Positions 26,701-35,696 of a stretch of DNA of 64,000 nucleotides are shown here, in pieces. The stretch is from Hymenobacter swuensis DY53 (lineage in GTDB: Bacteria; Bacteroidota; Bacteroidia; Cytophagales; Hymenobacteraceae). Under the pieces are notes generated by a model that was given only the letters and a program-made list of their open reading frames with translations, was not told the origin of the DNA and ran no database searches. The stretch covers positions 4,796,501-4,860,500 of the forward strand of contig NZ_CP007145.1 of assembly GCF_000576555.1 (NCBI RefSeq), in the 5' to 3' direction. The position numbers and the translations under genes were made by a program. Within the stretch, counting starts at the first letter, position 1. Each line of letters opens with the position of its first letter.

Positions 26701-27213
26701 CCCAACTTCAAGCGCCTAGGCCAGCAGTACGGCGCCAAGCTGAAAGCCGTGGGTGCCCGCATCCAGCAGATGAGCGCCGAGGAAATCAGCACCCTCGAAA
26801 AAACCGGTCAGCTGGCCGTGGAAATCGACGGCGAAGCCTACACCCTGGCCCCCGATGACGTGGAAATCCGCACCCAAGACCTGCCCGGCTGGCTGGTGGC
26901 CACCGATGGCCCCCTCACCGTGGCCCTTGACGTGACCCTGACCGACGAGTTGCGCCAGGAAGGCGTGGCCCGCGAGCTGGTGAACCGCCTCCAGAACCTG
27001 CGCAAAGACAGCGGCCTGGAAGTGCAGGACAAAATCCGGGTGACGCTGCAGCAGCAGCCCGAGCTGGAAGCCGCCGTGCAGTCGTTCGGCGGTTACATCC
27101 GTGAGGAAGTGCAGGCCCTGAGCCTGGATTTCGCCCCGGAAATCAGCGGCGGCGCGGTGCTGGAATTCGATGAGTTTTCCGTGCCGGTGCTGCTGAACGT
27201 AGCAACTGCCTAA
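23725..27213 (+). CDS. ileS: Isoleucine--tRNA ligase
   Basis: 1162 residues from ATG 23725; the open frame upstream runs into the palindromic repeat. It is a class I synthetase charging tRNA-Ile. The HIGH signature has the form PGIHH (residues 55-59), and KMSKR lies near residue 700. An editing (CP1) domain lies between them, with GWDTHGLPIE before it and WTTTPWTLPANTGLAV inside. The long C-terminal part (KSVLKVRQPLQRIL onward) is that of the longer type-2 IleRS rather than the short zinc-finger type. Type-2 enzymes are often insensitive to mupirocin; that is family knowledge, not shown here. Confidence 0.97.
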   Translation: MNYPEFKQPLNYGQVGTDILAWWKQNGIFEKSVSTREGQPTFVFYEGPPSANGAPGIHHVMARTVKDIFCRYQTLLGKQVHRKGGWDTHGLPIELQVEKELGITKEDIGKKISIEDYNQRCRETVMRFKAQWDDLTEKMGYWVDLDDPYITFEPEYIESCWALLKKLYDKGLLYKGYTIQPYSPAAGTGLSSHELNQPGTYRDVKDTTVVAQFKVKRDEKSEPLFGNVQLDEVPLAALYGDNASEPDVYILAWTTTPWTLPANTGLAVGKNIPYVLVSTFNPYTYAPIRVVLAEALVGKYFSEKGKEASFEDFKPGDKVLPWRIENTFKGADLVGINYERLFGQNKGYPAFEGEENAFRVINGDFVTTEDGTGIVHISPTFGADDFRAAQLAGVPALLVADDEGKLGPIVDRTGRYVAQMGEFGGRWVKNYDGHDESDADYKTLDESIAIRMKGDGTAFKVEKYEHTYPHCWRTDKPVLYYPLDSWFIKTTAVKDRLIELNKTINWQPASTGTGRFGNWLENLVDWNLSRSRYWGTPLPIWRTQDGSEEICIGSIEQLNAEIEKAVAAEVMTHNPYQLVDGNWVMANGSTDQTAKIDLHRPYVDDIFLVSPSGQPMYRETDLIDVWFDSGAMPYAQWHYPIENEGQFQKNFPADFIAEGVDQTRGWFFTLHALAVMLEDSVAYKNVMANGLVLDKNGNKMSKRLGNAVDPFATIQQFGPDATRWYMIANAQPWDNLKFDVAGITEVQRRFFGTLFNTYSFYALYANLDGFQAREFDRTPHAELSELDRWILSKLQSLILEVRGHYDSYDPTKAARAIQDFVTDQLSNWHVRLSRRRFWKGELTADKRAAYETLQECLVVVSQLMAPIAPFFAEWLYQNMTNGMRAEAIERNTPLAAESVHLTLLVEADEARIDKALEERMELAQRISSLTHSLRKKSVLKVRQPLQRILVPVFNDSTRAQVALVEDLICAEVNVKHVEFLDDASGVLVKSVKPNFKRLGQQYGAKLKAVGARIQQMSAEEISTLEKTGQLAVEIDGEAYTLAPDDVEIRTQDLPGWLVATDGPLTVALDVTLTDELRQEGVARELVNRLQNLRKDSGLEVQDKIRVTLQQQPELEAAVQSFGGYIREEVQALSLDFAPEISGGAVLEFDEFSVPVLLNVATA

Positions 27214-27222
27214 GCCTCAGGA

Positions 27223-27253
27223 GCCAACCGCCGCCTTAAAAACGGCGGTTGGC
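27223..27253. terminator. Hairpin after ileS (possible weak terminator)
   Basis: GCCAACCGCCG (27223-27233) pairs perfectly with CGGCGGTTGGC (27243-27253). No T-run follows, so termination is uncertain. Confidence 0.4.
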
Positions 27254-27339
27254 ACATCGGCGCACAAAGAACAGAGCCGGCCCTCAAATCCGGCTCAAAA
27301 CGGCATAAATCGCCAACCGAAACATATACCAACGGCGCA

Positions 27340-27476
27340 ACAGTTCGGCTCTCGCCTCTGAGGCCGAAGTCCAAAAATCTTCGTCACTTTGTGCTACGAG
27401 AGGGGAGAGGTTGCCAGCCTGACAATGTGTCGGGATGGAGTCTCACTTCTCACTTCTAACCTCTCACCTCTATAGA
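27340..27476. repeat. Intergenic repeat related to the glyQS leader element
   Basis: It contains CTGAGGCCGAAGT and CTCACTTCTCACTTCTAACCTCTCACCTCT, both closely matching parts of 18802-18909. It ends one base before the lspA start codon. Confidence 0.5.
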
Positions 27477-28133
27477 ATGAAGTACTGGAAATACTACCTA
27501 GTGGCCCTGTTGGTCATCGTCATTGATCAACTCTCGAAGTGGGCTGTGCACCGCTACATGCCCCTCGGCATGCCCGGTGAAATTCCGCTGCTTGGCGACT
27601 GGTTTAAGCTGCACTACACGCTCAACCCGGGTATGGCTTTCGGGGTAGAATTGCCGCCACCCTACGGTAAAATCCTGCTCACCAGCTTCCGGCTGGTGGC
27701 CGTGACGGGCATTGCATACTACATCTACAAATTGTGGAAACAGCGTGCCCCGCAGGGCTTTATTGTGTGTGTAGCCATGATTCTGGGCGGGGCGCTGGGT
27801 AACGTTATCGACTCGATTTTCTATGGTATTCTCTACAACAATGCGCCGTATGGTTCGCCTACACCCTGGTTTCATGGGCAAGTGATTGATATGCTGTACG
27901 TGGATATCTATGAGGGTTTCTTGCCATCTTCGTGGCCTTTAATGGGAGGCTCGCACGTATCACTATGGCCCATCTTCAACATTGCCGATTCGGCTATTTT
28001 TGTCGGAGTAGCCCTGATTCTATTGTTCCAGAGCCGCTTTTTTGCCCACCACGAAGCCGCGCACCCCCTGGCCGCCGATGATGCCCAAGCCGCCCAGACC
28101 CGCCGCGACGCTGAAGCCTCGGAAGTAGCGTAG
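27477..28133 (+). CDS. lspA: Lipoprotein signal peptidase II
   Basis: 218 residues from ATG 27477 (MKYWKYYLVALLVIVIDQLSKW); the open frame upstream is intergenic repeat. It is an inner-membrane aspartic peptidase that removes signal peptides from lipid-modified prolipoproteins. Four membrane helices are visible. The catalytic pair is D112 in GGALGNVIDS and D171 in FNIADSAIFVG. It carries a longer periplasmic loop between them and an Ala/His-rich cytoplasmic tail, as is common in Bacteroidota. Several predicted lipoproteins in the window (13076, 37507, 50668, 62945) would be its substrates. A strong terminator follows. Confidence 0.96.
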   Translation: MKYWKYYLVALLVIVIDQLSKWAVHRYMPLGMPGEIPLLGDWFKLHYTLNPGMAFGVELPPPYGKILLTSFRLVAVTGIAYYIYKLWKQRAPQGFIVCVAMILGGALGNVIDSIFYGILYNNAPYGSPTPWFHGQVIDMLYVDIYEGFLPSSWPLMGGSHVSLWPIFNIADSAIFVGVALILLFQSRFFAHHEAAHPLAADDAQAAQTRRDAEASEVA

Positions 28134-28152
28134 AATAAACTCACTAAGAGCC

Positions 28153-28190
28153 AAAAGGCCCGCTGGAACTGTTCCAGCGGGCCTTTTTTT
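28153..28190 (+). terminator. Intrinsic terminator after lspA
   Basis: A long stem AAAAGGCCCGCTGGAA/TTCCAGCGGGCCTTTT with a 3-base loop, extended T-run after it. It can also serve the convergent aldo/keto reductase gene. Confidence 0.9.
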
Positions 28191-28231
28191 GGTTTTTAGA
28201 ACTTCATGCTGAGCAGCTTCTGCCTTAAATC

Positions 28232-29218
28232 CTACCAGCTATAGTGCACCAGCGGCTTGATGCGCTGCTCGTATACCGTTTTCACGGCCTGCATCTGTTC
28301 CGGTGTGAGGGCCGGCAACTCGGCGGCTTGCAGGTTCGATTGCAACTGATCGGGCCGGGATGCGCCGGGGATTACGCAGCTTACTTCATCGAACATCAGC
28401 ACCCAGCGCAGGGCCAGCGGGGCCAGGCTGGGCTGGTCGGCGAATATCTTTTTCAGCTCCTCTACGGCTGCCAGGCCTGTTTCATAGTCCACGCCCGAGA
28501 AAGTTTCGCCCTTGTCGAAGGCGGCCCCGTCGCGGTTGAACTGGCGGTGGTCATCGGGGGAGAAGGTGGTGTGGGGCGAGAATTTGCCGGTGAGCAGGCC
28601 GCTGGCCAGCGGTACGCGCACAATCAGACCCACGTCGTGGCGCTTTGCCTCCTGAAACAGCAGTTCGGCCGGCCGCTGCCGGAACATGTTGAAAATGAGT
28701 TGGATGGTCGTAACGTTGGGGAAGGTCAGGGCCTTGAGGCCTTCCTCCACCTTCTCCACGCTCACGCCCAGGTGCCGGATTTTGCCTTCTTCCTGCAGCC
28801 GGTCGAATAGCTCGAAGATTTCGGGCCGGTAGAACACCTCCGTGGGCGGGCAGTGCAGCTGAATCAGGTCCAGCGTATCCAACTGCATGTTGCGCAGGCT
28901 GTTTTCCACGAACCGGCGCAAAGCAGCGGGCTGATAAGCCTCGTTGGTGTGGGGCTGGAGCTGGCGGCCGCACTTGGTGGCAACGTACACCCGCTCAGAG
29001 CGGCTGCGCACGAGTCGACCTACCGCCTTTTCACTTTCGCCGTCGCCGTACACGTCGGCCGTGTCAATGAAGTTGATGCCCGAATCGACGGCGCTGTTGA
29101 GGATGGCGTCGGCGGTGTCGTGGCTGAACGGGTCGCCCCATTTGCCGCCTACCTGCCAGGTGCCGAGGCTGATTTCTGAAACGTTGAAGCCGGTTTTACC
29201 GAGTTTGCGGTACTGCAT
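28232..29218 (-). CDS. Aldo/keto reductase
   Basis: 328 residues from the ATG ending at 29218 (MQYRKLGKTGFNVSEISLGTW); the longer open frame to 29281 overlaps the divergent promoter region. It is a TIM-barrel NADPH-dependent oxidoreductase. The catalytic tetrad is visible: D and Y in FIDTADVYGDGESE, K in YVATKCG and H in LIQLHCPP. The coenzyme-binding C-terminal segment is CVIPGASRPDQLQSN. The substrate is not predictable; close relatives reduce small sugar or aldehyde compounds. It is divergent from the ABC ATPase gene. Confidence 0.94.
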   Translation of the reverse strand: MQYRKLGKTGFNVSEISLGTWQVGGKWGDPFSHDTADAILNSAVDSGINFIDTADVYGDGESEKAVGRLVRSRSERVYVATKCGRQLQPHTNEAYQPAALRRFVENSLRNMQLDTLDLIQLHCPPTEVFYRPEIFELFDRLQEEGKIRHLGVSVEKVEEGLKALTFPNVTTIQLIFNMFRQRPAELLFQEAKRHDVGLIVRVPLASGLLTGKFSPHTTFSPDDHRQFNRDGAAFDKGETFSGVDYETGLAAVEELKKIFADQPSLAPLALRWVLMFDEVSCVIPGASRPDQLQSNLQAAELPALTPEQMQAVKTVYEQRIKPLVHYSW

Positions 29219-29335
29219 GTGGTTAGGAAATAGATGTACGATGGTTTTTCGGAGCCTACGGAATAATAATTCGTAACCCAAACGAACAACCGGTGCTTAC
29301 GCGAAACGTCCCGGGCAAGCTACCGCGCATCGGCC

Positions 29336-29343
29336 TATCTTTA
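29336..29343 (+). promoter_or_regulatory. -7 promoter box of the ABC ATPase gene
   Basis: TATCTTTA, one base off TAnnTTTG, lies 27 bases before GTG 29371. It argues against the far upstream start at 29293. Confidence 0.5.
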
Positions 29344-29370
29344 CTTTTTTCCGTCTCGTTTTTCGTTGCC

Positions 29371-31419
29371 GTGTCCCAGCCCATCCTCTCCGTTCGCAAC
29401 CTCACCATCGATTTTCACTCGCACCGGGGCAACACGCGGGCCGTGCAGGATATTTCCTTTGAGCTGCGCCGGGGCGAAACGCTGGCCATCGTGGGCGAAT
29501 CGGGCTCGGGCAAGTCGGTTACCTCACTGGCCCTGATGGGGCTGATTCCGCTGCCGCCCGGCCAGATTGTGAGTGGAGAAGCGCGCTTTTACAGCGACGC
29601 ATTGGGGGAGGTGGATCTGCTGCAGCTTTCCGACAAGCAGTTGCAGAAAGTGCGTGGCAACGACATCGGAATGATTTTTCAGGAGCCGATGACCTCGCTG
29701 AACCCGGTGTACACCTGCGGGAGCCAGGTGGTGGAAGCTCTGCGGCTGCACACCAGTCTCTCGGAAAAAGAAGCTGCCGCTCGCACCGTGGAGCTATTCA
29801 CGATGGCCCAACTGCCGCGCCCCGAGAAAATATTCACGAGCTACCCGCACGAAATCAGCGGCGGCCAGAAGCAGCGCGTGATGATTGCCATGGCTATGGC
29901 CTGCAACCCCGCCCTGCTCATCGCCGACGAACCCACCACCGCCCTCGACGTGACGGTACAGGCCCGCATGCTGCGCCTGATCGACGACCTGCGCCGTCAG
30001 CACAACACCGCCGTCATCTTCATCACCCACGATTTGGGCGTGGTAGCCGAAATAGCTGACCGGATTCTGGTGATGTATAGGGGCCGGGTAGTGGAGCAGG
30101 GCGCGGTGCTCGATATTTTCACCAATCCGCAGCATCCGTACACGAAAGGCCTGCTGGCTTGCCGGCCAAAACTTTCCGTCGGCCGAAAAAAACTTCCCGT
30201 AGTGGCCGATTTCATGCGTGAAACGGCCGATGGTGGCTTTGTCAGCACCGAAACTGAATTTGTTCAAGTGGCTGATGGTCTTGTACCTGGATCTGTGCAA
30301 GCTGCCTCTCAAAGCGACAGTGAAACTACCAAAACGTTTCCCGTGGAACATTCTGTTTCACGCTTTGGTGAGCCGCTTTTCGGTGTAGAATCGGCTCCGG
30401 GCGCGGAATCAGGGCAGCCGCTGCTGTTTGACGCGGCCACGCCGGAACGCCTGGGGGCAAACTCTGAGCTCGTCGGCGCGGCAACAACGGGTACGGAAGC
30501 CACCCCAGAGTATTCCGTAGCCCTGGGTTTCAACCCTGAAACCTCCGCGTCAGCTACACCAGCAACGAACCACGAACAACAGTTCACGAGCAACGAGCCC
30601 ATTCTGCGCGTGGAGAACCTGAACGTGCACTTTCCGATCCGGAAGGGCTTCTTCAACCGCACCAAAGAATTTGTGCGGGCCGTGGATGGGGTAAGCTTCG
30701 ATATTTACCCCGGCGAGACGGTAGGGCTGGTGGGGGAGTCGGGCTGCGGCAAAACGACCCTGGGCCGGGCGCTGCTGCGGCTGGTGGAGCCCACGTCGGG
30801 CAGCATCCTGTTCGACGGTGTGAATCTGGCCGCGTTGCCTGCCGAGGCACTGCGACGGAAGCGGCGGGAGTTTCAAATGGTGTTCCAGGATCCGTACGCT
30901 GCCCTCAACCCGATGATGACCGTAGGCGAGGCCATTCTGGAACCCATGCGCGTGCACGGTGTGGGCGGCAGCCGGCAGGAGCAAAAGGCCCGGGTGCTGG
31001 AACTGCTGCGCACGGTGGGCCTCAAGGACGAGCACTTCCAGCGCTACCCCCACGAGTTCAGCGGCGGTCAGCGCCAGCGCATCTGCATTGCCCGCGCCCT
31101 AGCGCTGCAGCCCAAGTGCATCATCTGCGACGAATCCGTATCGGCCCTCGACGTATCGGTGCAGGCGCAGGTGCTCAACCTGCTCAACGACCTCAAGCGC
31201 GAGTTCGGCATCACCTACCTCTTCATCACCCACGACCTGTCGGTGGCCCGCTTCATGAGCGACCGGCTGCTGGTGATGCGCCAGGGTCGGATCGTGGAAA
31301 GCGGCCTCGCCGCCGACCTCTACGCCAACCCCCAGCACGAGTACACGAAGCAGCTGCTGGCCGCCATTCCTAAAGACACTCCCGCCGACATTCGCGCCGC
31401 CGTGGCCAGCCGGGCGTAA
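29371..31419 (+). CDS. Fused two-domain oligopeptide ABC transporter ATPase (DppD-DppF type)
   Basis: 682 residues from GTG 29371. Two complete nucleotide-binding domains are fused. First: Walker A GESGSGKS, signature ISGGQKQRV, Walker [14 protein letters not shown]-loop FITHDLG. Second: Walker A GESGCGKT, signature FSGGQRQRI, Walker [13 protein letters not shown] (Ser where most have Pro), H-loop FITHDLS. Both have the C-terminal oligopeptide-family tails ([25 protein letters not shown]). The domains are joined by an unusually long linker of about 135 residues, rich in Ser, Thr, Glu and Ala. It should drive peptide or nickel import with permeases encoded elsewhere, since none is adjacent. 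Confidence 0.95.
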   Translation: MSQPILSVRNLTIDFHSHRGNTRAVQDISFELRRGETLAIVGESGSGKSVTSLALMGLIPLPPGQIVSGEARFYSDALGEVDLLQLSDKQLQKVRGNDIGMIFQEPMTSLNPVYTCGSQVVEALRLHTSLSEKEAAARTVELFTMAQLPRPEKIFTSYPHEISGGQKQRVMIAMAMACNPALLIADEPTTALDVTVQARMLRLIDDLRRQHNTAVIFITHDLGVVAEIADRILVMYRGRVVEQGAVLDIFTNPQHPYTKGLLACRPKLSVGRKKLPVVADFMRETADGGFVSTETEFVQVADGLVPGSVQAASQSDSETTKTFPVEHSVSRFGEPLFGVESAPGAESGQPLLFDAATPERLGANSELVGAATTGTEATPEYSVALGFNPETSASATPATNHEQQFTSNEPILRVENLNVHFPIRKGFFNRTKEFVRAVDGVSFDIYPGETVGLVGESGCGKTTLGRALLRLVEPTSGSILFDGVNLAALPAEALRRKRREFQMVFQDPYAALNPMMTVGEAILEPMRVHGVGGSRQEQKARVLELLRTVGLKDEHFQRYPHEFSGGQRQRICIARALALQPKCIICDESVSALDVSVQAQVLNLLNDLKREFGITYLFITHDLSVARFMSDRLLVMRQGRIVESGLAADLYANPQHEYTKQLLAAIPKDTPADIRAAVASRA

Positions 31420-31452
31420 GTTCGTCTTTGACTTATTATAAACTGCGACGGT

Positions 31453-32196
31453 ATGCGCATCATCTATCCTTCTCTGCCCTACGAAGTCCGCGTTGTGGAT
31501 CCTATGTGGGAAGACGAATACCGATGGGCGCGGGCGCACGGTTGGGCTGTGGCCCTGTATGACAGCGAAACGCAACGCTTGGGGCCTGATAGTTCAACTC
31601 CGGCTCTTTACCGGGGCTGGATGCTTTCCGAGGGGGAATATCACAGCCTGGAGCGCCGTACGCCCTTGCTGGTTTCCGTAGCCAGTTATTTGTCTTCGCA
31701 CCTGGCTACGGGGTGGTACGAGGCTGTTCAGAACCTCACATTTTCCAGTTGGTTCCTGAAGGCAAACCAACCGCCCGACTTTTCAGCTGGGCAGCGTTAC
31801 TTCGTGAAAGGTCTGGTGAAGTCGTTTGGCGAAGATTCCGTGGTGGCTTCGGTAGCACAATGGCAACAGCTTTATCGGCGGCATGAACTATTGCCGGAAG
31901 AGTTGCTGTTCGTTCGGCAGCATGCAGCATTGTTGCCCGACTCTGAGCGACGCTTCTTTGTAGTAGCTGGCGAGGCCTATGGTGCTAATGGCACTATGTT
32001 GCCCCCATCCTTGCAGCCTGCAGTAGAGGCCTTACAGCCACGTCTGTTTTATAGTTTGGATGTAGTACTCACCCAAGCTGGCACTCCGGTGATAGTGGAA
32101 GTAGGGGACGGGCAGGTATCTGATCTGAAGGAATGGATGCTGCCCGATTTTGGCTCTACCGTACTGCGTGCCCTGGCCCGCGTAACCCAACCGTAA
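31453..32196 (+). CDS. R2K-clade ATP-grasp domain protein (DUF4343-like)
   Basis: 247 residues. It resembles the R2K ATP-grasp families: RYFVKGLVKSFGEDSVV supplies the nucleotide-binding lysine region, RRFFVVAGEAYG and the late acidic strand PVIVEVGDGQVSDLKEW would bind metal-ATP. R2K proteins are thought to form amide or ester bonds, often in peptide-tag, tailoring or phage-conflict settings; the actual substrate is unknown. The gene lies 33 bases after the ABC ATPase and could be cotranscribed with it. Its codon use is slightly less GC-biased than that of its neighbours. Confidence 0.72.
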   Translation: MRIIYPSLPYEVRVVDPMWEDEYRWARAHGWAVALYDSETQRLGPDSSTPALYRGWMLSEGEYHSLERRTPLLVSVASYLSSHLATGWYEAVQNLTFSSWFLKANQPPDFSAGQRYFVKGLVKSFGEDSVVASVAQWQQLYRRHELLPEELLFVRQHAALLPDSERRFFVVAGEAYGANGTMLPPSLQPAVEALQPRLFYSLDVVLTQAGTPVIVEVGDGQVSDLKEWMLPDFGSTVLRALARVTQP

Positions 32197-32368
32197 TCCG
32201 CTATTTTCAGTCGGCTATAGTTATTGCTCGCTATATTTCGTATCATCTCTCCAAAGCCCGTAGAACGGCTGCTATTTACCATTTCGGAAGCCGGGCACAA
32301 TCCTCTGCTTCCTTCTACCAACCACTGCCGCCTGCGAAAACGACAACTTCTGGCGGCTCCTTTTCTAC

Positions 32369-34912
32369 ATGAAAGAAAAAGACGAACCCGCCGCCCCCCG
32401 CGCCTCCCGCGCGAAGGCAGCCCGTGGCGATAAAGCCACTACAACTACCACCGAAATCAGCCAGGACCTGGTGTTTCGCATCTTCCGCGACAACCCCGGC
32501 AAGGTGCTGGCCTACCGCCAACTTTCCCGCCGCCTGGGCGTGACCACCAAAGAGCAGCGCGACGAGATTTTCGCGCACCTCAAAAACCTTAAGAAAAGCG
32601 GCCTGCTCACGCTCGTGCAGAACGACGAGTACCGCCTCACCGACGACGAAGCCGTGCTGGCCGCCGCGCCTGCGCCGACGCCCAAGGGCCGTAAGCGTCC
32701 GGCTGCTGCTGCCGAGGCTACCGTTGCTCAACCGGCTGCCCAGCCCGCCGACGTGGAGTTTGGCCAAGACCCGCTGGTGCACCGCCGCCGTGAGGCCGGC
32801 TTCGACTTCCCCGGCGACAACCGCCGCTCGGGCCGCCGCAGCGGCAAGCCCGACTTTACCGACACCGTAGTGGGCACCGTGGACCTGGCCTCGCAGAAGT
32901 TTGCCTTCGTGGTGAGCGAGGACAGCGAGCAGGACATCCGGGTGTTCACTGACCGCCTCATGTTTGCCATGGAAGGCGACACGGTGCGGGTGCGGCTGCG
33001 CGGCTCCCGCGACGGCAAGCCTGTGGGCGACGTAGTGGAAGTCATTAAGCGGGAGCGGGCCGAACTGGTGGGCCGCCTGCAGATGCAGGGCTCCATCGGC
33101 TTCGTGAAGCCCGATAACCGCAAGCTTTACTTCGATGCGCTGGTGACGCCCGAGCACTTGGGCGGGGCCCGTCACGGCGACAAGGTACTGGTGCGCATCA
33201 CGGAGTTTCCGGAGAGTGACTCGGGTAGCCTGCCCTCGGGTGAGGTGATTCGCAACTTCGGGCCGGCTGGTCAGAACGAGGCGGAGATTAACGCCATCAT
33301 GGCCGAGTTCGGGCTGCCGTTTGAATTCCCGGCCGAGGTAGAGGAGGAGTCGGAAGCCATTCCGTTGGAAATCCCGCAGGCCGAGATTGCGCGCCGCCGC
33401 GACTTCCGCCACATCACCACCTTCACCATCGACCCCGCCGACGCCAAGGACTTCGACGATGCCCTCAGCATCCAGCAGCTCGAAAACGGGCACTGGGAAA
33501 TTGGGGTTCACATTGCCGACGTGACGCATTACGTGCGGCCCGATATGGCCCTGGAAAAGGAAGCCCGGCACCGCGCTACCTCCGTGTACCTCGTGGACCG
33601 CGTGATTCCCATGCTGCCCGAGCGCCTCAGCAACGGCCTCTGTTCCCTGCGTCCCAACGAGGACAAGCTTACCTTCTCGGCCGTGTTTGAGCTGGATGAG
33701 AACGGCAAGCTCTATAGCTCCTGGTTCGGCAAAACCGTCATTCACTCCGACCGTCGCTTCGCCTACGAAGATGCTCAGGAGCGCATCGAAGGTCTGGACT
33801 CCGACTACACGGCGGAGGTGCAGCTGATGAACAGCATTGCCAAGAAGCTGTGCGCCGCCCGCTTCCGGCAGGGGGCCATCAGCTTCGAAACCCAGGAGGT
33901 GAAGTTCCGGCTGGATGAAAACGGCAAGCCGCTGGGCGTGTTCGTGAAGGAGCGCAAGGATGCTCACAAGATGATTGAGGAGTTCATGCTACTGGCCAAC
34001 CGCAAGGTGGCCGAGTTCGTGTTCAAGCTCCGCAACCGCAAGCCCCGCTTCACGATGGTGTACCGCGTGCACGATGCGCCCGACCCCGAGCGGCTGCAGA
34101 CCTTCGCGCTGTTCGCCAAGAAATTCGGCCACCAGCTCGACCTCACCAACCCGCGCACCATCAGCACCGAGCTCAACGATTTGAGCACCGACGTGGTGGG
34201 CCGGCCCGAGCAGAACGTGATTCAGGGACTAGCCATCCGCACGATGGCGAAGGCCACCTACACCACCGACCCCCGCGGCCACTTCGGCCTAGCCTTCGAG
34301 CACTACTCGCACTTCACCTCACCCATCCGTCGCTACCCCGATATGATGGCGCACCGCCTGCTGGAGCACTACCTGGAAGGCGGCGGCAACGTGGACGTGG
34401 AGCCTATCGAGGAAGAGTGTAAGCACTCCTCAACGCGGGAGAAACTGGCTGCCAGCGCCGAACGGGCCAGCATCAAGTTCAAGCAGGTGGAGTTCCTGCA
34501 GGACCATATCGGCTCGGAGTTTACAGGCGTCATCTCGGGCCTGACCGAGTGGGGCGTGTATGTGGAGATTCCGGAAAACAAGTGCGAAGGCATGGTGCGC
34601 GTGAGCGACATCCCGGGCGACTTCTACGAGCTGGACAAGGACAACTACCGCCTCGTGGGTCAGCGCACCAAGCGCATCATCCAGTTCGGTGACGAGATGC
34701 AGATTGTCGTGAAAGCGGCCAATCTACTCGACCGGACCATCGACTTCGAGCTGGTGGATAACCGCCCCGACTCGGTGAAAAGCCAGGACCGCGACGACCG
34801 GAGCGGCCGCCGGGGCTACCGCCCCGAGCGGAGCAGCAAAGGCGGCCGCCCCGATGGTGGCGGCAAGTCCGGCAGTGGCAAGTCGGCCAGTGGCAGTAAG
34901 CGCCGCCGCTAA
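32369..34912 (+). CDS. rnr: Ribonuclease R
   Basis: 847 residues. It is a processive 3-prime to 5-prime exoribonuclease that degrades structured RNA. Domain order: basic N-terminal tail, winged helix (about residues 30-85, RIFRDNPGKVLAYRQLSRRLG), cold-shock OB folds, the RNB catalytic domain starting with TIDPADAKDFDDALSI (about residues 352-367, magnesium-binding Asp cluster), an S1 domain (FTGVISGLTEWGVYVEIPENKCEGMV), and a basic Ser/Gly/Arg tail typical of RNase R. It is monocistronic, followed by a terminator. A TATATTTC box at 32232 may be its promoter. Confidence 0.97.
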   Translation: MKEKDEPAAPRASRAKAARGDKATTTTTEISQDLVFRIFRDNPGKVLAYRQLSRRLGVTTKEQRDEIFAHLKNLKKSGLLTLVQNDEYRLTDDEAVLAAAPAPTPKGRKRPAAAAEATVAQPAAQPADVEFGQDPLVHRRREAGFDFPGDNRRSGRRSGKPDFTDTVVGTVDLASQKFAFVVSEDSEQDIRVFTDRLMFAMEGDTVRVRLRGSRDGKPVGDVVEVIKRERAELVGRLQMQGSIGFVKPDNRKLYFDALVTPEHLGGARHGDKVLVRITEFPESDSGSLPSGEVIRNFGPAGQNEAEINAIMAEFGLPFEFPAEVEEESEAIPLEIPQAEIARRRDFRHITTFTIDPADAKDFDDALSIQQLENGHWEIGVHIADVTHYVRPDMALEKEARHRATSVYLVDRVIPMLPERLSNGLCSLRPNEDKLTFSAVFELDENGKLYSSWFGKTVIHSDRRFAYEDAQERIEGLDSDYTAEVQLMNSIAKKLCAARFRQGAISFETQEVKFRLDENGKPLGVFVKERKDAHKMIEEFMLLANRKVAEFVFKLRNRKPRFTMVYRVHDAPDPERLQTFALFAKKFGHQLDLTNPRTISTELNDLSTDVVGRPEQNVIQGLAIRTMAKATYTTDPRGHFGLAFEHYSHFTSPIRRYPDMMAHRLLEHYLEGGGNVDVEPIEEECKHSSTREKLAASAERASIKFKQVEFLQDHIGSEFTGVISGLTEWGVYVEIPENKCEGMVRVSDIPGDFYELDKDNYRLVGQRTKRIIQFGDEMQIVVKAANLLDRTIDFELVDNRPDSVKSQDRDDRSGRRGYRPERSSKGGRPDGGGKSGSGKSASGSKRRR

Positions 34913-35000
34913 GCTGCCGTCATTGTGAGGGCCAAGGACACTGCGCGCAGCAAGCGGCATCAATCCGGCCTTCATCAGAACGACAAATGGTAACCTATTC

Positions 35001-35037
35001 AAAAGCTCCTGGCATCTGTTGATGTCAGGGGCTTTTT
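35001..35037. terminator. Bidirectional intrinsic terminator after rnr
   Basis: The stem AAAAGCTCCTGGCATC/GATGTCAGGGGCTTTT has one mismatch and A/T runs on both sides, between convergent genes. Confidence 0.85.
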
Positions 35038-35054
35038 GCTGGGGTGGTGTTACT

Positions 35055-35558
35055 TCAGAAAATTACCGGAAGGGTAAGGGCCGTGGCTACCGGCTTGCCC
35101 TCACGGTGGCCTGGTTTGAACCGGGGCAGCCGGCGCACGCACTCCACGGCCGCCGCATCGTAGGCCGGGGAGAGACCATGCACCGGTGCTACCTGCACCT
35201 CAGTAACCTCACCCGTAGTGGACACTATCAGGTTCACTAGTATCCGCCCGTGCTGCCGCGGCCCGCGGGGGCGCTGCAGGTTTTTGCGGAGAAAGTTCAG
35301 CATGCTCTCCGTCCCACCTGGGAAGGCTGGCATCACCTCCACGTACGTGTACTTGCCTGTGGTAAGCGGTAGCGAGTCGATGACTACTACAATAGCGGAG
35401 GAAGGAGCAACGGGAGCCGGCTTGCGGGCCGGCCGGGGCGGGGACGTTACCGGCGCGGGTGGGCGGGCATCCCACCAGTTGTAGGAGTTCTGGGCGCAAG
35501 CCGTGGCAGCTGCCAGCAGCAGTAATCCGAGGGCCAAGAGGCGGGAGGCAGTAACCAT
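35055..35558 (-). CDS. Exported TonB C-terminal domain protein
   Basis: 167 residues from the ATG ending at 35558 (MVTASRLLALGLLLL); the open frame upstream is intergenic. The signal sequence ends in AAATACAQ, which could be read as a lipoprotein site (TAC) or as an ordinary cleavage after AQ. A proline-rich linker follows. The C-terminal 90 residues have the TonB_C pattern (GRILVNLIVSTTGEVTEVQV, AAAVECVRRLPRFKPG). It lacks the N-terminal helix anchor and the ExbB/ExbD partners of a real TonB, so it is more likely one of the many Bacteroidota periplasmic TonB-fold proteins of unknown role. Confidence 0.82.
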   Translation of the reverse strand: MVTASRLLALGLLLLAAATACAQNSYNWWDARPPAPVTSPPRPARKPAPVAPSSAIVVVIDSLPLTTGKYTYVEVMPAFPGGTESMLNFLRKNLQRPRGPRQHGRILVNLIVSTTGEVTEVQVAPVHGLSPAYDAAAVECVRRLPRFKPGHREGKPVATALTLPVIF

Positions 35559-35696
35559 AGCGGGGCGACAATTGTCTGGTTGCTGAACGCGGGAAGCGGG
35601 CCCAAAAGTACGCTGCCCGGCGGTGGTCCGTTGTTGATTCCGCACCTTCTCCCAACCCGCCGTACCTTGCCAACCTCAACCTTGACCCCGCCCTTC

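Noticed and set aside
30335..30350. parS-like sequence CGTTTCCCGTGGAACA in the ABC ATPase linker
   Set aside because: Three mismatches to the consensus, including the central ACGTG/CACGT palindrome; too weak to call.
32315..33967. 550-codon open frame on the - strand opposite rnr
   Set aside because: Antisense shadow; no domain recognisable.
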